From: Roseofilum capinflatum BLCC-M114
GTDB taxonomy: Bacteria; Cyanobacteriota; Cyanobacteriia; Cyanobacteriales; Desertifilaceae
Direction: 5' to 3'
NCBI RefSeq assembly: GCF_030068505.1
Contig: NZ_JAQOSO010000109.1
Location: 51,125 to 115,124, forward strand
DNA length: 64,000 nucleotides
Part shown: positions 17,011 to 25,121 of the stretch, piece after piece
Layout: each line of letters opens with the position of its first letter
How positions within the stretch are numbered: the first letter of the stretch is position 1
The notes under the pieces: generated by a model
The model's input: only the letters and a program-made list of their open reading frames with translations
What the model was told of the DNA's origin: nothing
Database searches by the model: none
Made by a program: the position numbers and the translations under genes

Positions 17011-18312
17011 ATGACTACAACTCTAGATTCATCAACCACAAAAATCCCTCCTTCAACCCACAAATACGCCGAAGTCATCCATCGCCTAGAAGCCGGTGGC
17101 TCCATGTTGCCGGACACCCCCGAAAACCTGATGCAAATTATCGGCATTTATAAAGCCTATGCCGTACCCATGGATTTCTATTGGCGGGATTTGCTCTACA
17201 TTGCCGAGCGGGTGTTTCTAGACCCTTTACCCTTCTTTAAATACTTCTTACCCCAAGAATATTTAGACCTGCCCAATCATTACGCTGGAGACACCGCAGA
17301 TTTTCGGGTTTGGCAAAAGGGAGAAGCCAGCGCTCACCCCGAATTATTAGAATTTATGGACAAGGGAGAACTCAAGAAAAAGCTCCCAAAAATATTCCAT
17401 CATCTCTGGCACGATCGCGTTAACATGGAATTCGCCGAAGCCTGTATGCGAGCCATGCTCTGGCATCAGGGCATGGGCGGCCAGTTTTATGACTACCTGG
17501 AGAGCGACGAATATATCGCCAACTGCGATAAAGCCATTAAAGCCTATTTCAAGGGCAATCCCTTGATGTTGGGACTCTATAAGCTGTTCCCACAAATGTT
17601 CTACGAAAAGGTGCGCGAACTGTCCTATTACGCCAACTTGGGCTTATTCTGGGAAGTCATGGCTCCCGTCTTCTTTGAAATGAGCGATCTTTATGATGCC
17701 GGAGAGTTCAAAACCGTCCCCGATGCCATGAATTTTCTGGTTAATGGCATCTTCATTGCCGCCGGACGACCCATTTATCACCATGTCTATATTGGCGATG
17801 AATGTTATGAAATCATTCCCAAATCAAAAGGGTTTATGTGGCTCTATGAAGCCGCCCTGCCCTATGTCGAAGCCGTGTTTTACCGGACGGCTCCCTTCCG
17901 AGGCACTAAATCCTACAACGCCCAAGCCAAACAAGTTCCAGAAGAGCAAAAAGACTTTCACTATGGCATTCTCTACGCCGATGTCTTCCCCGTGGGAACC
18001 GCAGGCATCCCCCCCACACTGCTGATGCAGGATATGCTCCACTTTCTCCCCCCCTATCTAGAGGAGTATTACCAAAAATACTGTCGGGGTGAAGATGATA
18101 TGCTGATTCAGTTGGGCATCACCTTCCAGCGATCGATGTACAATGTTACCTCGGCGGTCATTCAAGCCTTAAGAGTCGCCCTACTCTATCCCTTAGATGA
18201 CCCCAACCCCGAACACTTATTAAAAAATCGCCAATTCTTTGAAGCCCAAATGGACAGATTCCTGCGTCCAGAAGCCCGTTTATCTGATATCCAAAGCCAA
18301 GATTATCGTTAA
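17011..18312 (+). CDS. cupA: CO2 hydration protein CupA (ChpY)
   Basis: A 433-residue soluble protein of the CO2 hydration family found only with specialised NDH-1 complexes. The whole family length is present, with PSTHKYAEVIHRLEAGGSML near the start, YWRDLLYIAERVFLDPLPFFKYFLP, YYANLGLFWEVMAPVFF, and PVGTAGIPPTLLMQDMLHFLPPYLEEYY. It binds the NdhD3/NdhF3 end of NDH-1MS and converts CO2 to bicarbonate on the cytoplasmic side of thylakoids, with a zinc-dependent site inferred for the family. The position third in ndhF3-ndhD3-cupA-fasciclin supports CupA over CupB, which in Synechocystis is encoded apart from its ndh genes. Confidence 0.9.
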   Translation: MTTTLDSSTTKIPPSTHKYAEVIHRLEAGGSMLPDTPENLMQIIGIYKAYAVPMDFYWRDLLYIAERVFLDPLPFFKYFLPQEYLDLPNHYAGDTADFRVWQKGEASAHPELLEFMDKGELKKKLPKIFHHLWHDRVNMEFAEACMRAMLWHQGMGGQFYDYLESDEYIANCDKAIKAYFKGNPLMLGLYKLFPQMFYEKVRELSYYANLGLFWEVMAPVFFEMSDLYDAGEFKTVPDAMNFLVNGIFIAAGRPIYHHVYIGDECYEIIPKSKGFMWLYEAALPYVEAVFYRTAPFRGTKSYNAQAKQVPEEQKDFHYGILYADVFPVGTAGIPPTLLMQDMLHFLPPYLEEYYQKYCRGEDDMLIQLGITFQRSMYNVTSAVIQALRVALLYPLDDPNPEHLLKNRQFFEAQMDRFLRPEARLSDIQSQDYR

Positions 18313-18340
18313 CGGACTGAATCCCAAGAAACAAAGTTTT

Positions 18341-18443
18341 CCCTCTTGCCTCTTGCCTTTTGCCTTTTGCCTTTTGCCTTTTGCCTTTTGCCTATTCCCC
18401 ATTCCCTATTCCCCATTCCCTATTCCCTATTACCCATTCCCGA
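18341..18443. repeat. Heptamer tandem repeat array between cupA and cupS
   Basis: Repeated TTGCCTTT units (7-base period TTTTGCC) pass into CCCATTCCCTATT units and end four bases before the cupS start codon. Like the array between ndhD3 and cupA, it lies within the operon, in the same orientation as transcription. Confidence 0.8.
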
Positions 18444-18447
18444 AAAC

Positions 18448-18849
18448 ATGCCAAATATTGTTGAAATTGCCGTTAGTAATGATGCCTTCTCGACTCTCGT
18501 CACTGCGGTTAAAGTGGCGGGGTTAGTCGAGGCCTTGCAACAACCTGGCCCGCTCACGGTTTTTGCCCCCAATGATGATGCCTTTGCCAAATTATTACCC
18601 GGAACAGTAGAGAGTTTGGTGCAGAATATTCCCCAACTTCAGCGTATCCTGACCTATCATGTGGCTGCCGGACGCTATACCACAGCAGAATTAAAGGATC
18701 TAGAGAGTGTAACTTCTCTGGAAGGTTCTCCTATTCCTATTCGTTGTGGTGAAATTTTTGAAGTGAAAAATGCCACAGTTTTAGCCCCAGATATTGAAGC
18801 GACTAATGGCATTATTCATGTGATTGATACAGTGATTTTGATGGGGTAA
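18448..18849 (+). CDS. cupS: Fasciclin-domain protein CupS
   Basis: A 133-residue single fasciclin domain: [20 protein letters not shown], then [16 protein letters not shown] (about 31-46) and the conserved [12 protein letters not shown]-box region (about 69-80), ending [10 protein letters not shown]. In Synechocystis the fourth gene of the CO2-uptake operon (sll1735, CupS) encodes the same kind of small fasciclin protein, a component of the NDH-1MS complex. The short length and lack of a signal peptide agree with a cytoplasmic/thylakoid subunit and argue against a secreted adhesin. The ATG at 18448 is chosen because the extended reading frame upstream is only repeat array. Confidence 0.85.
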   Translation: MPNIVEIAVSNDAFSTLVTAVKVAGLVEALQQPGPLTVFAPNDDAFAKLLPGTVESLVQNIPQLQRILTYHVAAGRYTTAELKDLESVTSLEGSPIPIRCGEIFEVKNATVLAPDIEATNGIIHVIDTVILMG

Positions 18850-19243
18850 TATCAAGTCCGGTTAAAGACTGGTCATTGCGACCATAGGGACGCAATCCCT
18901 GCAATTTGCGAGATGATCGAGATTGCTTCCCTGCGGTCGCAATTACAATTCTAACCCATAGATTAATGTTGTACCTCATAACAGTGCAAAGCGCTGTATT
19001 TTCTGCCAAAATAAGGAGACGGCATTGCCGTCTCCTTATGGAAATAAAGAAATTGGCGAAGGGATTACTTGACTTGCTGGCATCATAGTCCAGGGATTCC
19101 AGGTTCATAGGATAAAAATCGCGACAATTTTCAATCCAGGGCAAATAGCAAAACGGTTTATAGAAATGTTGATGAACTTTGCAGGTTTCGTAGAAATGGT
19201 ATTATTGAAGTCCTAACCGAGTTTAACAGCAGGGCCGGCTAAT
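18850..19243. other. 394-base non-coding region with hairpin repeats
   Basis: It holds a 69-base inverted repeat, ATTGCGACC (18875-18883) with GGTCGCAAT (18935-18943) and inner AGGGACGCAATC/GATTGCTTCCCT arms, one copy of the ACAGNGCAAAGCGCTGT element (18981-18997) and a perfect hairpin at 19011-19039. Open frames here show no family and cross these repeats, so no gene is called. Confidence 0.65.
19011..19039. terminator. Perfect hairpin ATAAGGAGACGGC/GCCGTCTCCTTAT
   Basis: ATAAGGAGACGGC pairs with GCCGTCTCCTTAT around the loop ATT, a 13-bp perfect stem. It lies about 160 bases after cupS and could end the operon transcript, but no T-run follows, so it may instead be a repeat. Confidence 0.45.
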
Positions 19244-20182
19244 ATGATTCATCAACTCAGCGATCGCCATGCCATTGAGGGCCAACTCAAGTTTATAGAG
19301 GGCAAAACCCTATTCAGACCCGATCAAATGGTATCCGGTTCTGAAGCAATGGCAGACTTTCCCGTTATCCAAATTGAGAATAACTTCGCCAAAGCCGCCA
19401 TTTCCCTTTATGGGGGTCATATCCTCTCCTTTCAACCCGTCACCGAATCCGAAGATCTCCTATTTCTGAGCGAAAACGCCATCATCCAATCTGGAAAAGC
19501 CATTCGCGGTGGGATTCCCGTCTGCTGGCCCTGGTTCGGCCCCCATCCCGAACGATCCGATCTTCCCAGTCATGGATTTGTCCGCAATCGGTTTTGGTCA
19601 GTCTTATCCACCGGAACCACTCCAGAAGGAGAAACCCAAATCCAACTCGGATTAACCGACACTCCAGAAACCCGCGAACTTTGGCCCCATGCTTGGGAAT
19701 TAGTCCTTGATATTGTCGTCGGCGATACCTTAACCGTCAGTTTAATTACCCGCAACCGAGGCAATGAACCCTTTACCATTACCCAAGCCTTACATTCCTA
19801 TTTTCAGGTGGGTAGTATTAATGGGGTGAGAATTTTAGGTTTAGATCGAACAGAATATATGGATAAAGTAGACGGTGGAGCGCAAAAATATCAAGCGGGA
19901 GTGGTAGAGATCGCCTCAGAAGTCGATCGCATCTACACCCATGTTCCGCCTAAACTTGTCGTTGATGATTCCACCTGGAAACGCCAAATCGAGGTACTCT
20001 CTCAAGGGAATAGCAGCGCTGTTGTTTGGAATCCCTGGTCTGAGAAATCAGCAAAATTTCCAGATTTAAGCGACGATGACTATCTTCGCTTTGTCTGTGT
20101 TGAAACCACCAACGCCGGCCCCGACCAGATTCAAGTTTTACCCGGAAATGAACATCGATTAGAATCAAAGATTAGGAATTGA
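19244..20182 (+). CDS. D-hexose-6-phosphate mutarotase (aldose 1-epimerase fold)
   Basis: A 312-residue member of the YeaD group, which interconverts anomers of glucose-6-phosphate-type sugars. Family features are YGGHILSFQP (about 65-74), the substrate-binding RGGIPVCWPWFGPHP segment (about 89-103), LPSHGFVRNRFW (about 108-119), the His of TQALHSYFQVG and the late WNPWSEKSAKFPDL. The likely catalytic His residues and the final Glu in FVCVETTNAG are present. It acts in central carbon metabolism in the cytoplasm. It has no operon partner. A hairpin follows at 20209. Confidence 0.85.
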   Translation: MIHQLSDRHAIEGQLKFIEGKTLFRPDQMVSGSEAMADFPVIQIENNFAKAAISLYGGHILSFQPVTESEDLLFLSENAIIQSGKAIRGGIPVCWPWFGPHPERSDLPSHGFVRNRFWSVLSTGTTPEGETQIQLGLTDTPETRELWPHAWELVLDIVVGDTLTVSLITRNRGNEPFTITQALHSYFQVGSINGVRILGLDRTEYMDKVDGGAQKYQAGVVEIASEVDRIYTHVPPKLVVDDSTWKRQIEVLSQGNSSAVVWNPWSEKSAKFPDLSDDDYLRFVCVETTNAGPDQIQVLPGNEHRLESKIRN

Positions 20183-20208
20183 AAATATACCCTGTGAGCG
20201 TGCCCTGA

Positions 20209-20230
20209 ACAAGGGGCTTCAGCCCCTTGT
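20209..20230 (+). terminator. ACAAGGGGCT/AGCCCCTTGT hairpin
   Basis: ACAAGGGGCT (20209-20218) and AGCCCCTTGT (20221-20230) pair perfectly around a 2-base loop, 27 bases after the mutarotase stop. A related hairpin is at 39908. The right arm ends with CCTT rather than a T-run, so termination is inferred. Confidence 0.5.
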
Positions 20231-20257
20231 CCTTCAAGACAGAATGGTTTCAATTCT

Positions 20258-20296
20258 TACTCATTACTCATTACTTAACAGCGCAAAGCGCTGTAA
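20258..20296. repeat. AGCGCAAAGCGCT dispersed repeat
   Basis: ACTCATTACTCATTACTTAA followed by CAGCGCAAAGCGCTGTA. It is the reverse-complement partner of 7028-7064, with only one or two differences, and its palindromic core recurs at 18981, 57624 and 57677. Confidence 0.75.
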
Positions 20297-20570
20297 ACAC
20301 TTGGCCAGATTTTCCCACGTGAATGGTGTCCAGAAACTGATTGAACACCAGGAACACCCATCATTATGCCAGTAAAACTTTCATGCCAGCCAACTATTAC
20401 AGAATGTGTTTATACTCTCCTCAACTTTAATTGGGGTCGATTTATGGACTATTTAAGGAAAGGTTAAAACCCGGTTTTTTTGCATTGCTTTTTGCCTTCC
20501 CAAGATACCAGCAAATTAATGCTATCCTGAACTCAGACTATTTCTACTTGTTACCCTGGTTCGTCTCATT

Positions 20571-21149
20571 ATGGCTGCTTTAACCCTCGACCTCAGTCCG
20601 ATCGCCACTTTAACCCGCAGTGAGTTCCGCAAGCTCTGTGCTGCTAACCCCGATCGCCACCTCGAACGCAGTCCCCAAGGAGAACTCATTATCATGTCCC
20701 CAACCGGTGGAGAAACTGGCCATCGTAACTTTTGTATCGCTGGGCAGCTCTATGTATGGAGCCAAACCAACGGTGAAGGTAAAGCATTTGACTCCTCGAC
20801 TGGGTTTGAGCTGCCATCCGGGGGCGATCGCTCTCCCGATGTTTCCTGGATACCCCTAGAAACATGGAACGCTCTCACCCCCCAAGAGCGCAAAGGCTTT
20901 TTACCCCTATGTCCCGATTTTGTTATCGAGCTGCTTTCCCCCTCCGACTCTTGGACAGCAGGACAACGAAAAATGGAAGAATATCAAGCCAATGGTTGTC
21001 GTTTAGGCTGGTTATTAGACCCCAAAGGCAAGCGAGTGGGAATCTATCGCCCTAATCAACCGGTAGAAATTTTGCATCAACCTGCAACCCTTTCTGGAGA
21101 AGATGTATTAATCGGATTTGAATTAGATGTAGAGTTTTTGTGGGTCTAG
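20571..21149 (+). CDS. Uma2-family endonuclease (PD-(D/E)XK, DUF820)
   Basis: A 192-residue protein of the Uma2 family, very abundant in cyanobacteria and predicted to be a PD-(D/E)XK nuclease. Features are the early LTRSEFRKLCAANPDRHLE helix, GELIIMSPTGGETGHRN (about 36-52), SPDVSWI (acidic D), PDFVIELLSPSD (about 120-131) with the E of the active-site core, then EEYQANGCRLGWLLDPKGK. The conserved residues look intact. The gene appears twice more in decayed form (21960 and 60818) and once as a divergent intact relative (60199). Function in the host is not known; Uma2 genes are often linked to repeats and mobile regions, as here. Confidence 0.85.
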   Translation: MAALTLDLSPIATLTRSEFRKLCAANPDRHLERSPQGELIIMSPTGGETGHRNFCIAGQLYVWSQTNGEGKAFDSSTGFELPSGGDRSPDVSWIPLETWNALTPQERKGFLPLCPDFVIELLSPSDSWTAGQRKMEEYQANGCRLGWLLDPKGKRVGIYRPNQPVEILHQPATLSGEDVLIGFELDVEFLWV

Positions 21150-21301
21150 TACCGTAGTGCGAGCATCTTGCTCGCTGCCTTTTCCTAAGATCTTACTGGC
21201 TTTTCCTAAGATTTTAATACCTTTTCCTAAGATCTTGCTGGCTTTTGAACCCTAGAGAGCAAGACTTTTGAACCCCAGGGAACTCCTAAAGCTGGCTTTT
21301 G
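21150..21301. repeat. 21-bp tandem repeat after the Uma2 gene
   Basis: CTTTTCCTAAGATCTT starts at 21179 and recurs, with 21-base spacing, at 21200 and 21221, giving three units; CTTTTGAACC units follow at 21242 and 21265. It is preceded by the small hairpin GCGAGCATCTTGCTCGC (21159-21175). The block sits between two convergent genes. Confidence 0.7.
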
Positions 21302-21607
21302 CTAACTATCTCCATTCTCACCAAATAAGGCATCTAAATCGCGATATCCACTGACAATACGAACAATCACAATCCCTTCATCATGAGGGTAGTAAAATAC
21401 AATGTAGTCTGCTACCAAAAATCCTCTTAAATTCGGCCTAATCTTGTCATACCGCTTACCCATATTGGGGAAATTAGCAACTAACTTGCATTTTTGCCGA
21501 ATCGCATCAAAGAGATTACTGGCAGAGGAATGATTATTCTGGGCAATATAATCGCAAATTTTATTAATGTCTCCGATCGCATCTTCGGAAAATTGATAAT
21601 TGGCCAT
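21302..21607 (-). CDS. RelE/ParE-type toxin
   Basis: A 101-residue toxin of the RelE/ParE fold. The ParE pattern is visible: ANYQFSEDAIGDINKICDYIA at the start, FPNMGKRYDKIRPNLRG (about 44-60, the conserved R-x-G patch) and YIVFYYPHDEGIVIVRIVSGYRDLDALF at the end. ParE toxins poison DNA gyrase and RelE toxins cleave ribosome-bound mRNA; which applies cannot be told. Its start codon overlaps the stop codon of the upstream small gene (ATG at 21605-21607, antitoxin stop beginning at 21607), the usual translational coupling. Confidence 0.8.
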   Translation of the reverse strand: MANYQFSEDAIGDINKICDYIAQNNHSSASNLFDAIRQKCKLVANFPNMGKRYDKIRPNLRGFLVADYIVFYYPHDEGIVIVRIVSGYRDLDALFGENGDS

Positions 21608-21864
21608 TATTTCAATCCGAACTCATTTCGCAATCTAGCTTGTAATTGCTCGAAAACTAATTCTCCATCGGTGACATTACCCTCCAGAATCTGTGCAGTC
21701 GCACTATCAATTTTTTGACGTAACTCTTCTAGTTGACTATTGGTTTCATTGTCTTCTTCAGCTAAGATAATCACCTCAACCCTTTGACCGGGGGCAAAAG
21801 GTAGATCCGATAAAACCAACTGTTCTGGATTGTCAATAGTGACATATTTTTTGTAAGCATTCAT
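21607..21864 (-). CDS. Antitoxin partner of the ParE-type toxin
   Basis: An 85-residue acidic protein encoded directly upstream of the RelE/ParE toxin with a one-base overlap. The N-terminal part (MNAYKKYVTIDNPEQLVLSDLPFAPGQRVEVIILAEED) has a strand pattern like AbrB/Phd-type antitoxins, and the C-terminal part (NSQLEELRQKIDSATAQILEG...RNEFGLK) is helical and would neutralise the toxin. The fold assignment is weak; the antitoxin role rests on position, size and overlap. The pair most likely autoregulates its promoter. Confidence 0.7.
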   Translation of the reverse strand: MNAYKKYVTIDNPEQLVLSDLPFAPGQRVEVIILAEEDNETNSQLEELRQKIDSATAQILEGNVTDGELVFEQLQARLRNEFGLK

Positions 21865-21959
21865 GATTTGAATCTCCCGAATTGAGATTGATACAGATGT
21901 AGTTATTTTGCCATCTCTTCAAAGGGTCACCTGCCTAGGAGATAATCCTTGCTTTCAAT

Positions 21960-22173
21960 ACTATCCTAAACTCAGGCTATTCCTAATTTGTACCCTGGTT
22001 CATCTCATTATGGCTGCTTTCCCCCTCCGACTCTTGGACAGGAGGACAACGAAAAATGGAAGAATATCAAGCCAATGGTTGTCGTTTAGGCTGGTTATTA
22101 GACCCCAAAGGGAAGCGAGTGGGAATCTATCGACCCCATCAACCCGTGCAAATTCTGCATCAACCGTTAACCC
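21960..22173 (+). pseudogene. Uma2 remnant with internal 356-base deletion
   Basis: The upstream region and start (ATGGCTGCTTT at 22010) match the intact Uma2 gene at 20571, then the sequence jumps to the part of the gene corresponding to 20938 onward and runs nearly identical to about 21090. The eight bases GCTGCTTT occur at both deletion ends in the intact gene (20574-20581 and 20930-20937), so a deletion between short direct repeats explains it. The 356-base loss shifts the frame, so no Uma2 protein is made. The right end is cut off by the 145-bp repeat starting at 22174. The intact and decayed copies share about 90-95% of bases over the retained part. Confidence 0.85.
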
Positions 22174-22318
22174 TTGTTCCGTGTTTATATGTTGTTCCGA
22201 GTTCTTATTTATTACGAGGATTTAATAAATTGATTTACGGTGTTAATCAATTTCAATTCTTTTCTCCTTCCGGATAATTGGCAAATTTCCTATTCATTGA
22301 ACCCGGAGAGTGACAGAA
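22174..22318. repeat. 145-bp dispersed repeat, copy 1
   Basis: It starts TTGTTCCGTGTTTATATGTT and ends GGAGAGTGACAGAA. A second copy of equal length at 52908-53052 differs at about two positions. Here it adjoins the broken end of the Uma2 remnant. It encodes no transposase and has no clear long terminal inverted repeats. Confidence 0.85.
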
Positions 22319-22408
22319 AAGCAATAAAAGCACAATGGAATGAATAATTATAAACAAGTTTCAGCCGAGAAGGGGAAGGAGTTGTTTATTGCCAATAGTG
22401 CTGAATAA

Positions 22409-22440
22409 TGTAGGGGATTTCCGACCGGAAATCCCCTACA
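22409..22440 (-). terminator. TGTAGGGGATTTCCG hairpin after arsC
   Basis: TGTAGGGGATTTCCG (22409-22423) pairs perfectly with CGGAAATCCCCTACA (22426-22440) around a 2-base loop, giving a 15-bp stem. It lies 27 bases beyond the arsC stop on the minus strand and is a good candidate for the end of the arsenic operon transcript. It belongs to the TGTAGGGG repeat family seen at 2891. Confidence 0.6.
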
Positions 22441-22467
22441 ACCTGGTCTGATTATGAATTGAATCAA

Positions 22468-22860
22468 CTATAATTTGCCAATTAACCCTTCTACCTGTTC
22501 TTTAATTTCCCCCCGCACTCGGCGAAAGGTTTCTAGGGGTTGACCGTCGGGATCGTCGAGTTGCCAATCTTCAAAGATTTCTCGTAAAACCCAATCTTGG
22601 GGGAGATTCACTCCACAGCCACAGAGAGAAATTACGGCATCATAGTCTTCAGATTTAAAGTCACTAATGGGATCGGAGGTTTGACCAGTAATATCAATGC
22701 CAATTTCTTTCATTACTTCGATCGCCGTCGGATGGACTCTAGAGGCTTCTAAACCGCAACTGGTCACTTCAATTTTATCTTTACCTAGGGTGCGAGCAAA
22801 GCCTTCTGCCATTTGGGAACGGCAGGAGTTGCGTTTACAGACAAACATAACTTTTTTCAT
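22468..22860 (-). CDS. arsC: Arsenate reductase ArsC (glutathione/glutaredoxin type)
   Basis: A 130-residue low-molecular-weight phosphatase-fold arsenate reductase. The anion-binding loop CKRNSCRS carries catalytic Cys8 with Arg14, and the redox pair Cys80/Cys82 sits in SLCGCGVNLP, the arrangement of the Synechocystis enzyme, which uses glutathione and glutaredoxin. It reduces arsenate to arsenite for export by the Acr3 protein encoded 15 bases upstream. It is the last gene of the three-gene operon starting with the PstS-like gene. Confidence 0.9.
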   Translation of the reverse strand: MKKVMFVCKRNSCRSQMAEGFARTLGKDKIEVTSCGLEASRVHPTAIEVMKEIGIDITGQTSDPISDFKSEDYDAVISLCGCGVNLPQDWVLREIFEDWQLDDPDGQPLETFRRVRGEIKEQVEGLIGKL

Positions 22861-22875
22861 GGAAATGACCTCAAA

Positions 22876-24021
22876 CTATCTCAAAGAATCAATACAGCGC
22901 GGATCGAGTAAAGTTGCTTTTTCTGGATTTCGAGGAAACCAAAAAGCTGTTTTTTTACAAATTTCTACTAATAGCAACATCACTGGGACTTCGATTAAGA
23001 CTCCCACAACGGTGGCTAAAGAAGCGCCAGAATTAAGACCAAACAGCATCACGGATGTGGCAATCGCGACCTCAAAGTGATTGCTTGCACCAATTAAAGC
23101 AGCAGGGGCTGCATCTTCGTAGGTCAGATTGAGTTTGAATGCCAGAACATAAGTGATTAAAAAGATAAAGTGGGTTTGAATAAACAAGGGAACTGCAATT
23201 AATAAAATATGCAGGGGGTTATTGACAATCAGTTCTCCTTTAAAAGCAAAAAGTAAAACTAAAGTTAATAACAGAGCTGTTGTGGCAATGGGACTCAGGT
23301 AGTGTAAAAAACGACGCTCAAACCAGTCTTTTCCTTTGTACTTAAATATCCAATAACGACTATAAATTCCAGCCGCTAAAGGCAAACCTACATAGATTAA
23401 AACTGAGAAGACGATGGTTTGCCAAGGAACCACTAAATTATTGACTGAAAGCAGCCATTTCCCCAGGGGAGCATAGAGGAAGAGCATGGCTAATGAGTTG
23501 ACAGCAACCATGACTAGAGTATGCCCTTGATTGCTATAGGAAAGATATCCCCACATGAGTACCATTGCTGTACAAGGTGCAATTCCTAATAAGATGCACC
23601 CGGCAATATAGGAATTAGATAGGGTGACTTCTGAACCTCGAATGATCTCCGTTGAGTTTAATAGGGGTGAAAAAAACCAGCCTAAAAAGAACTGGGCAAA
23701 AACGACCATTGTAAAGGGTTTAACTAACCAATTAATGACTAATGTCAAAAGTACAGGTTTAGGATTTTTTGAGGCTTTCACTGCTTGGGAGAAATCTATT
23801 TTTACCATGATCGGATACATCATGAAAAATAGGCATATCGCAATGGGAATGGAAACATTATAGACACTCATTGAGTCTAAGGTTTCTGCTACTCTAGGAA
23901 AGGTACGCCCTAATATAATACCGAGAATAATACAGACAGCCACCCAAAGGGTAAGGTAAGCTTCAAAGATACTGAGTGTTCCTCCCGCTTTGACTGCCTT
24001 GGGGTTAACTTTATTCGTCAT
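22876..24021 (-). CDS. acr3: Acr3-type arsenite efflux permease
   Basis: A 381-residue, ten-helix membrane protein of the Acr3/BASS superfamily. Conserved elements include [19 protein letters not shown] (about 60-79), [26 protein letters not shown], with the functional Cys of the APC motif, and [42 protein letters not shown] near the C-terminus. It extrudes arsenite made by ArsC. It lies between arsC and the PstS-like gene with gaps of 15 and 21 bases, a tight operon. No ArsR gene is nearby, so the control seems different from the usual arsenic operon. Confidence 0.9.
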   Translation of the reverse strand: MTNKVNPKAVKAGGTLSIFEAYLTLWVAVCIILGIILGRTFPRVAETLDSMSVYNVSIPIAICLFFMMYPIMVKIDFSQAVKASKNPKPVLLTLVINWLVKPFTMVVFAQFFLGWFFSPLLNSTEIIRGSEVTLSNSYIAGCILLGIAPCTAMVLMWGYLSYSNQGHTLVMVAVNSLAMLFLYAPLGKWLLSVNNLVVPWQTIVFSVLIYVGLPLAAGIYSRYWIFKYKGKDWFERRFLHYLSPIATTALLLTLVLLFAFKGELIVNNPLHILLIAVPLFIQTHFIFLITYVLAFKLNLTYEDAAPAALIGASNHFEVAIATSVMLFGLNSGASLATVVGVLIEVPVMLLLVEICKKTAFWFPRNPEKATLLDPRCIDSLR

Positions 24022-24042
24022 AGACTTTTCTTTCCTTTTATG

Positions 24043-25071
24043 TTAATACTGGGCTTGCTTACGCATTAGCTCGGCGATCGAAAGTCCAAATTGAGATTGT
24101 CCTTCAAAAACCGTGCCGACTTCCCCTTCATTATACGTGACTTCGTTAATATGATAAACCTCATCTGGTAGCGGCACATAACCGACTTCTGCTGCAATTC
24201 CCGATGCTTGTTCTAAATAGTAATACACGAATTCCCTCATCGCTGCGTTTTCTTGAGCTGCCGCTAGATTAATATAGATAAATAAGGGACGAGCAAGAGG
24301 CTGATATTCACTGTTTTCTACCGTTTCTCTAGAAGGAAAAACAGGGCCCTTACCACTATCGACACCTAGGGCTTTTAGCTCATCTTTATTTTGTTCGTAA
24401 TACGCTAATCCAAAATAACCTAAGCTATTGACATCTGAGCTGATTTGTTGCTCAAGTAATATATCATCTTCACTGGCAATATAATCACTACGACTCGATC
24501 CCGCCGTTCCCACAACTGCTTCAGTAAAATAATCATAAGTTCCTGAATCCGTACCCGGGCCATATAATTTTAAAGGAGCATTGGGCCAAGAGGATCGAAT
24601 TTGATTCCATCGGGTAATGGTTTGTTGCGCTTCGGGTTGCCAAATTTTTCGCAATTCATTGATTGTAATGTCCTCAATCCAAGTATTTTGAGGATTTACG
24701 ACTACAGTAATCGCATCAAAGGCAATAGGAAGTTCAATATAAGCCACTTTTCCCTGTTTACAGGCTTCCATTTCTGATAGGCTAATCGGTCTAGAGGCGT
24801 TATTAATATCTGTTTCTCCCGCACAAAATTTATCAAATCCTCCCCCAGTCCCCGAAAAGCCTACCGTTACTTCTACCGGAACACTTTGACCTTGGTTAAA
24901 GCGGTCGGCAGCCATTTTGGTAATGGGATAAACGGTACTTGAACCATCAATATTAATCGGTTGATAGGATTGAGGCGTAGAAGATTGACACCCATTGAGT
25001 AAGGAAGTAGACACTAGAGCTAAAATGAAGAACCCTATAAAGGGTTTAACCGTTTTCAGAAAGAATCGCAT
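24043..25071 (-). CDS. PstS-like phosphate-binding lipoprotein of the arsenic operon
   Basis: A 342-residue exported substrate-binding protein of the PstS family. The lipoprotein signal ends LLNGC, and binding motifs are [14 protein letters not shown] (about 44-57), [24 protein letters not shown] (phosphate-binding loop and SR pair) and [16 protein letters not shown]. It would capture phosphate, and perhaps arsenate, in the periplasm and, alone without PstCAB genes here, deliver it to a transporter encoded elsewhere. It begins the acr3-arsC operon. An in-frame ATG at 25110 exists, but it falls only 12 bases from the Pho-box repeats; the ATG at 25071, next to GTGGGG and starting the signal peptide, is preferred. 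Confidence 0.85.
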   Translation of the reverse strand: MRFFLKTVKPFIGFFILALVSTSLLNGCQSSTPQSYQPINIDGSSTVYPITKMAADRFNQGQSVPVEVTVGFSGTGGGFDKFCAGETDINNASRPISLSEMEACKQGKVAYIELPIAFDAITVVVNPQNTWIEDITINELRKIWQPEAQQTITRWNQIRSSWPNAPLKLYGPGTDSGTYDYFTEAVVGTAGSSRSDYIASEDDILLEQQISSDVNSLGYFGLAYYEQNKDELKALGVDSGKGPVFPSRETVENSEYQPLARPLFIYINLAAAQENAAMREFVYYYLEQASGIAAEVGYVPLPDEVYHINEVTYNEGEVGTVFEGQSQFGLSIAELMRKQAQY

Positions 25072-25121
25072 AATTCCCCACTCTGCCATTAGAGACCCAC
25101 TTGTTATCATTTCAAAAAATG

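Larger units (their letters stand above)
20183..20570. other. 388-base region before the Uma2 gene
   Basis: It contains a hairpin (20209-20230), one copy of the 37-base AGCGCAAAGCGCT repeat (20258-20296) and an upstream segment (20520-20570) that recurs in decayed form before the Uma2 remnants at 21960 and 60818. No other gene is seen. Confidence 0.6.

Noticed and set aside
16888..18443. Repeat arrays in the ndh operon as a CRISPR array
   Set aside because: Units are 7 bases with no unique spacers; there are no cas genes in the window.
18812..19144. Open frame of 110 residues on the minus strand after cupS
   Set aside because: It runs through hairpin repeats and overlaps the cupS end; no family and no ribosome-binding site.
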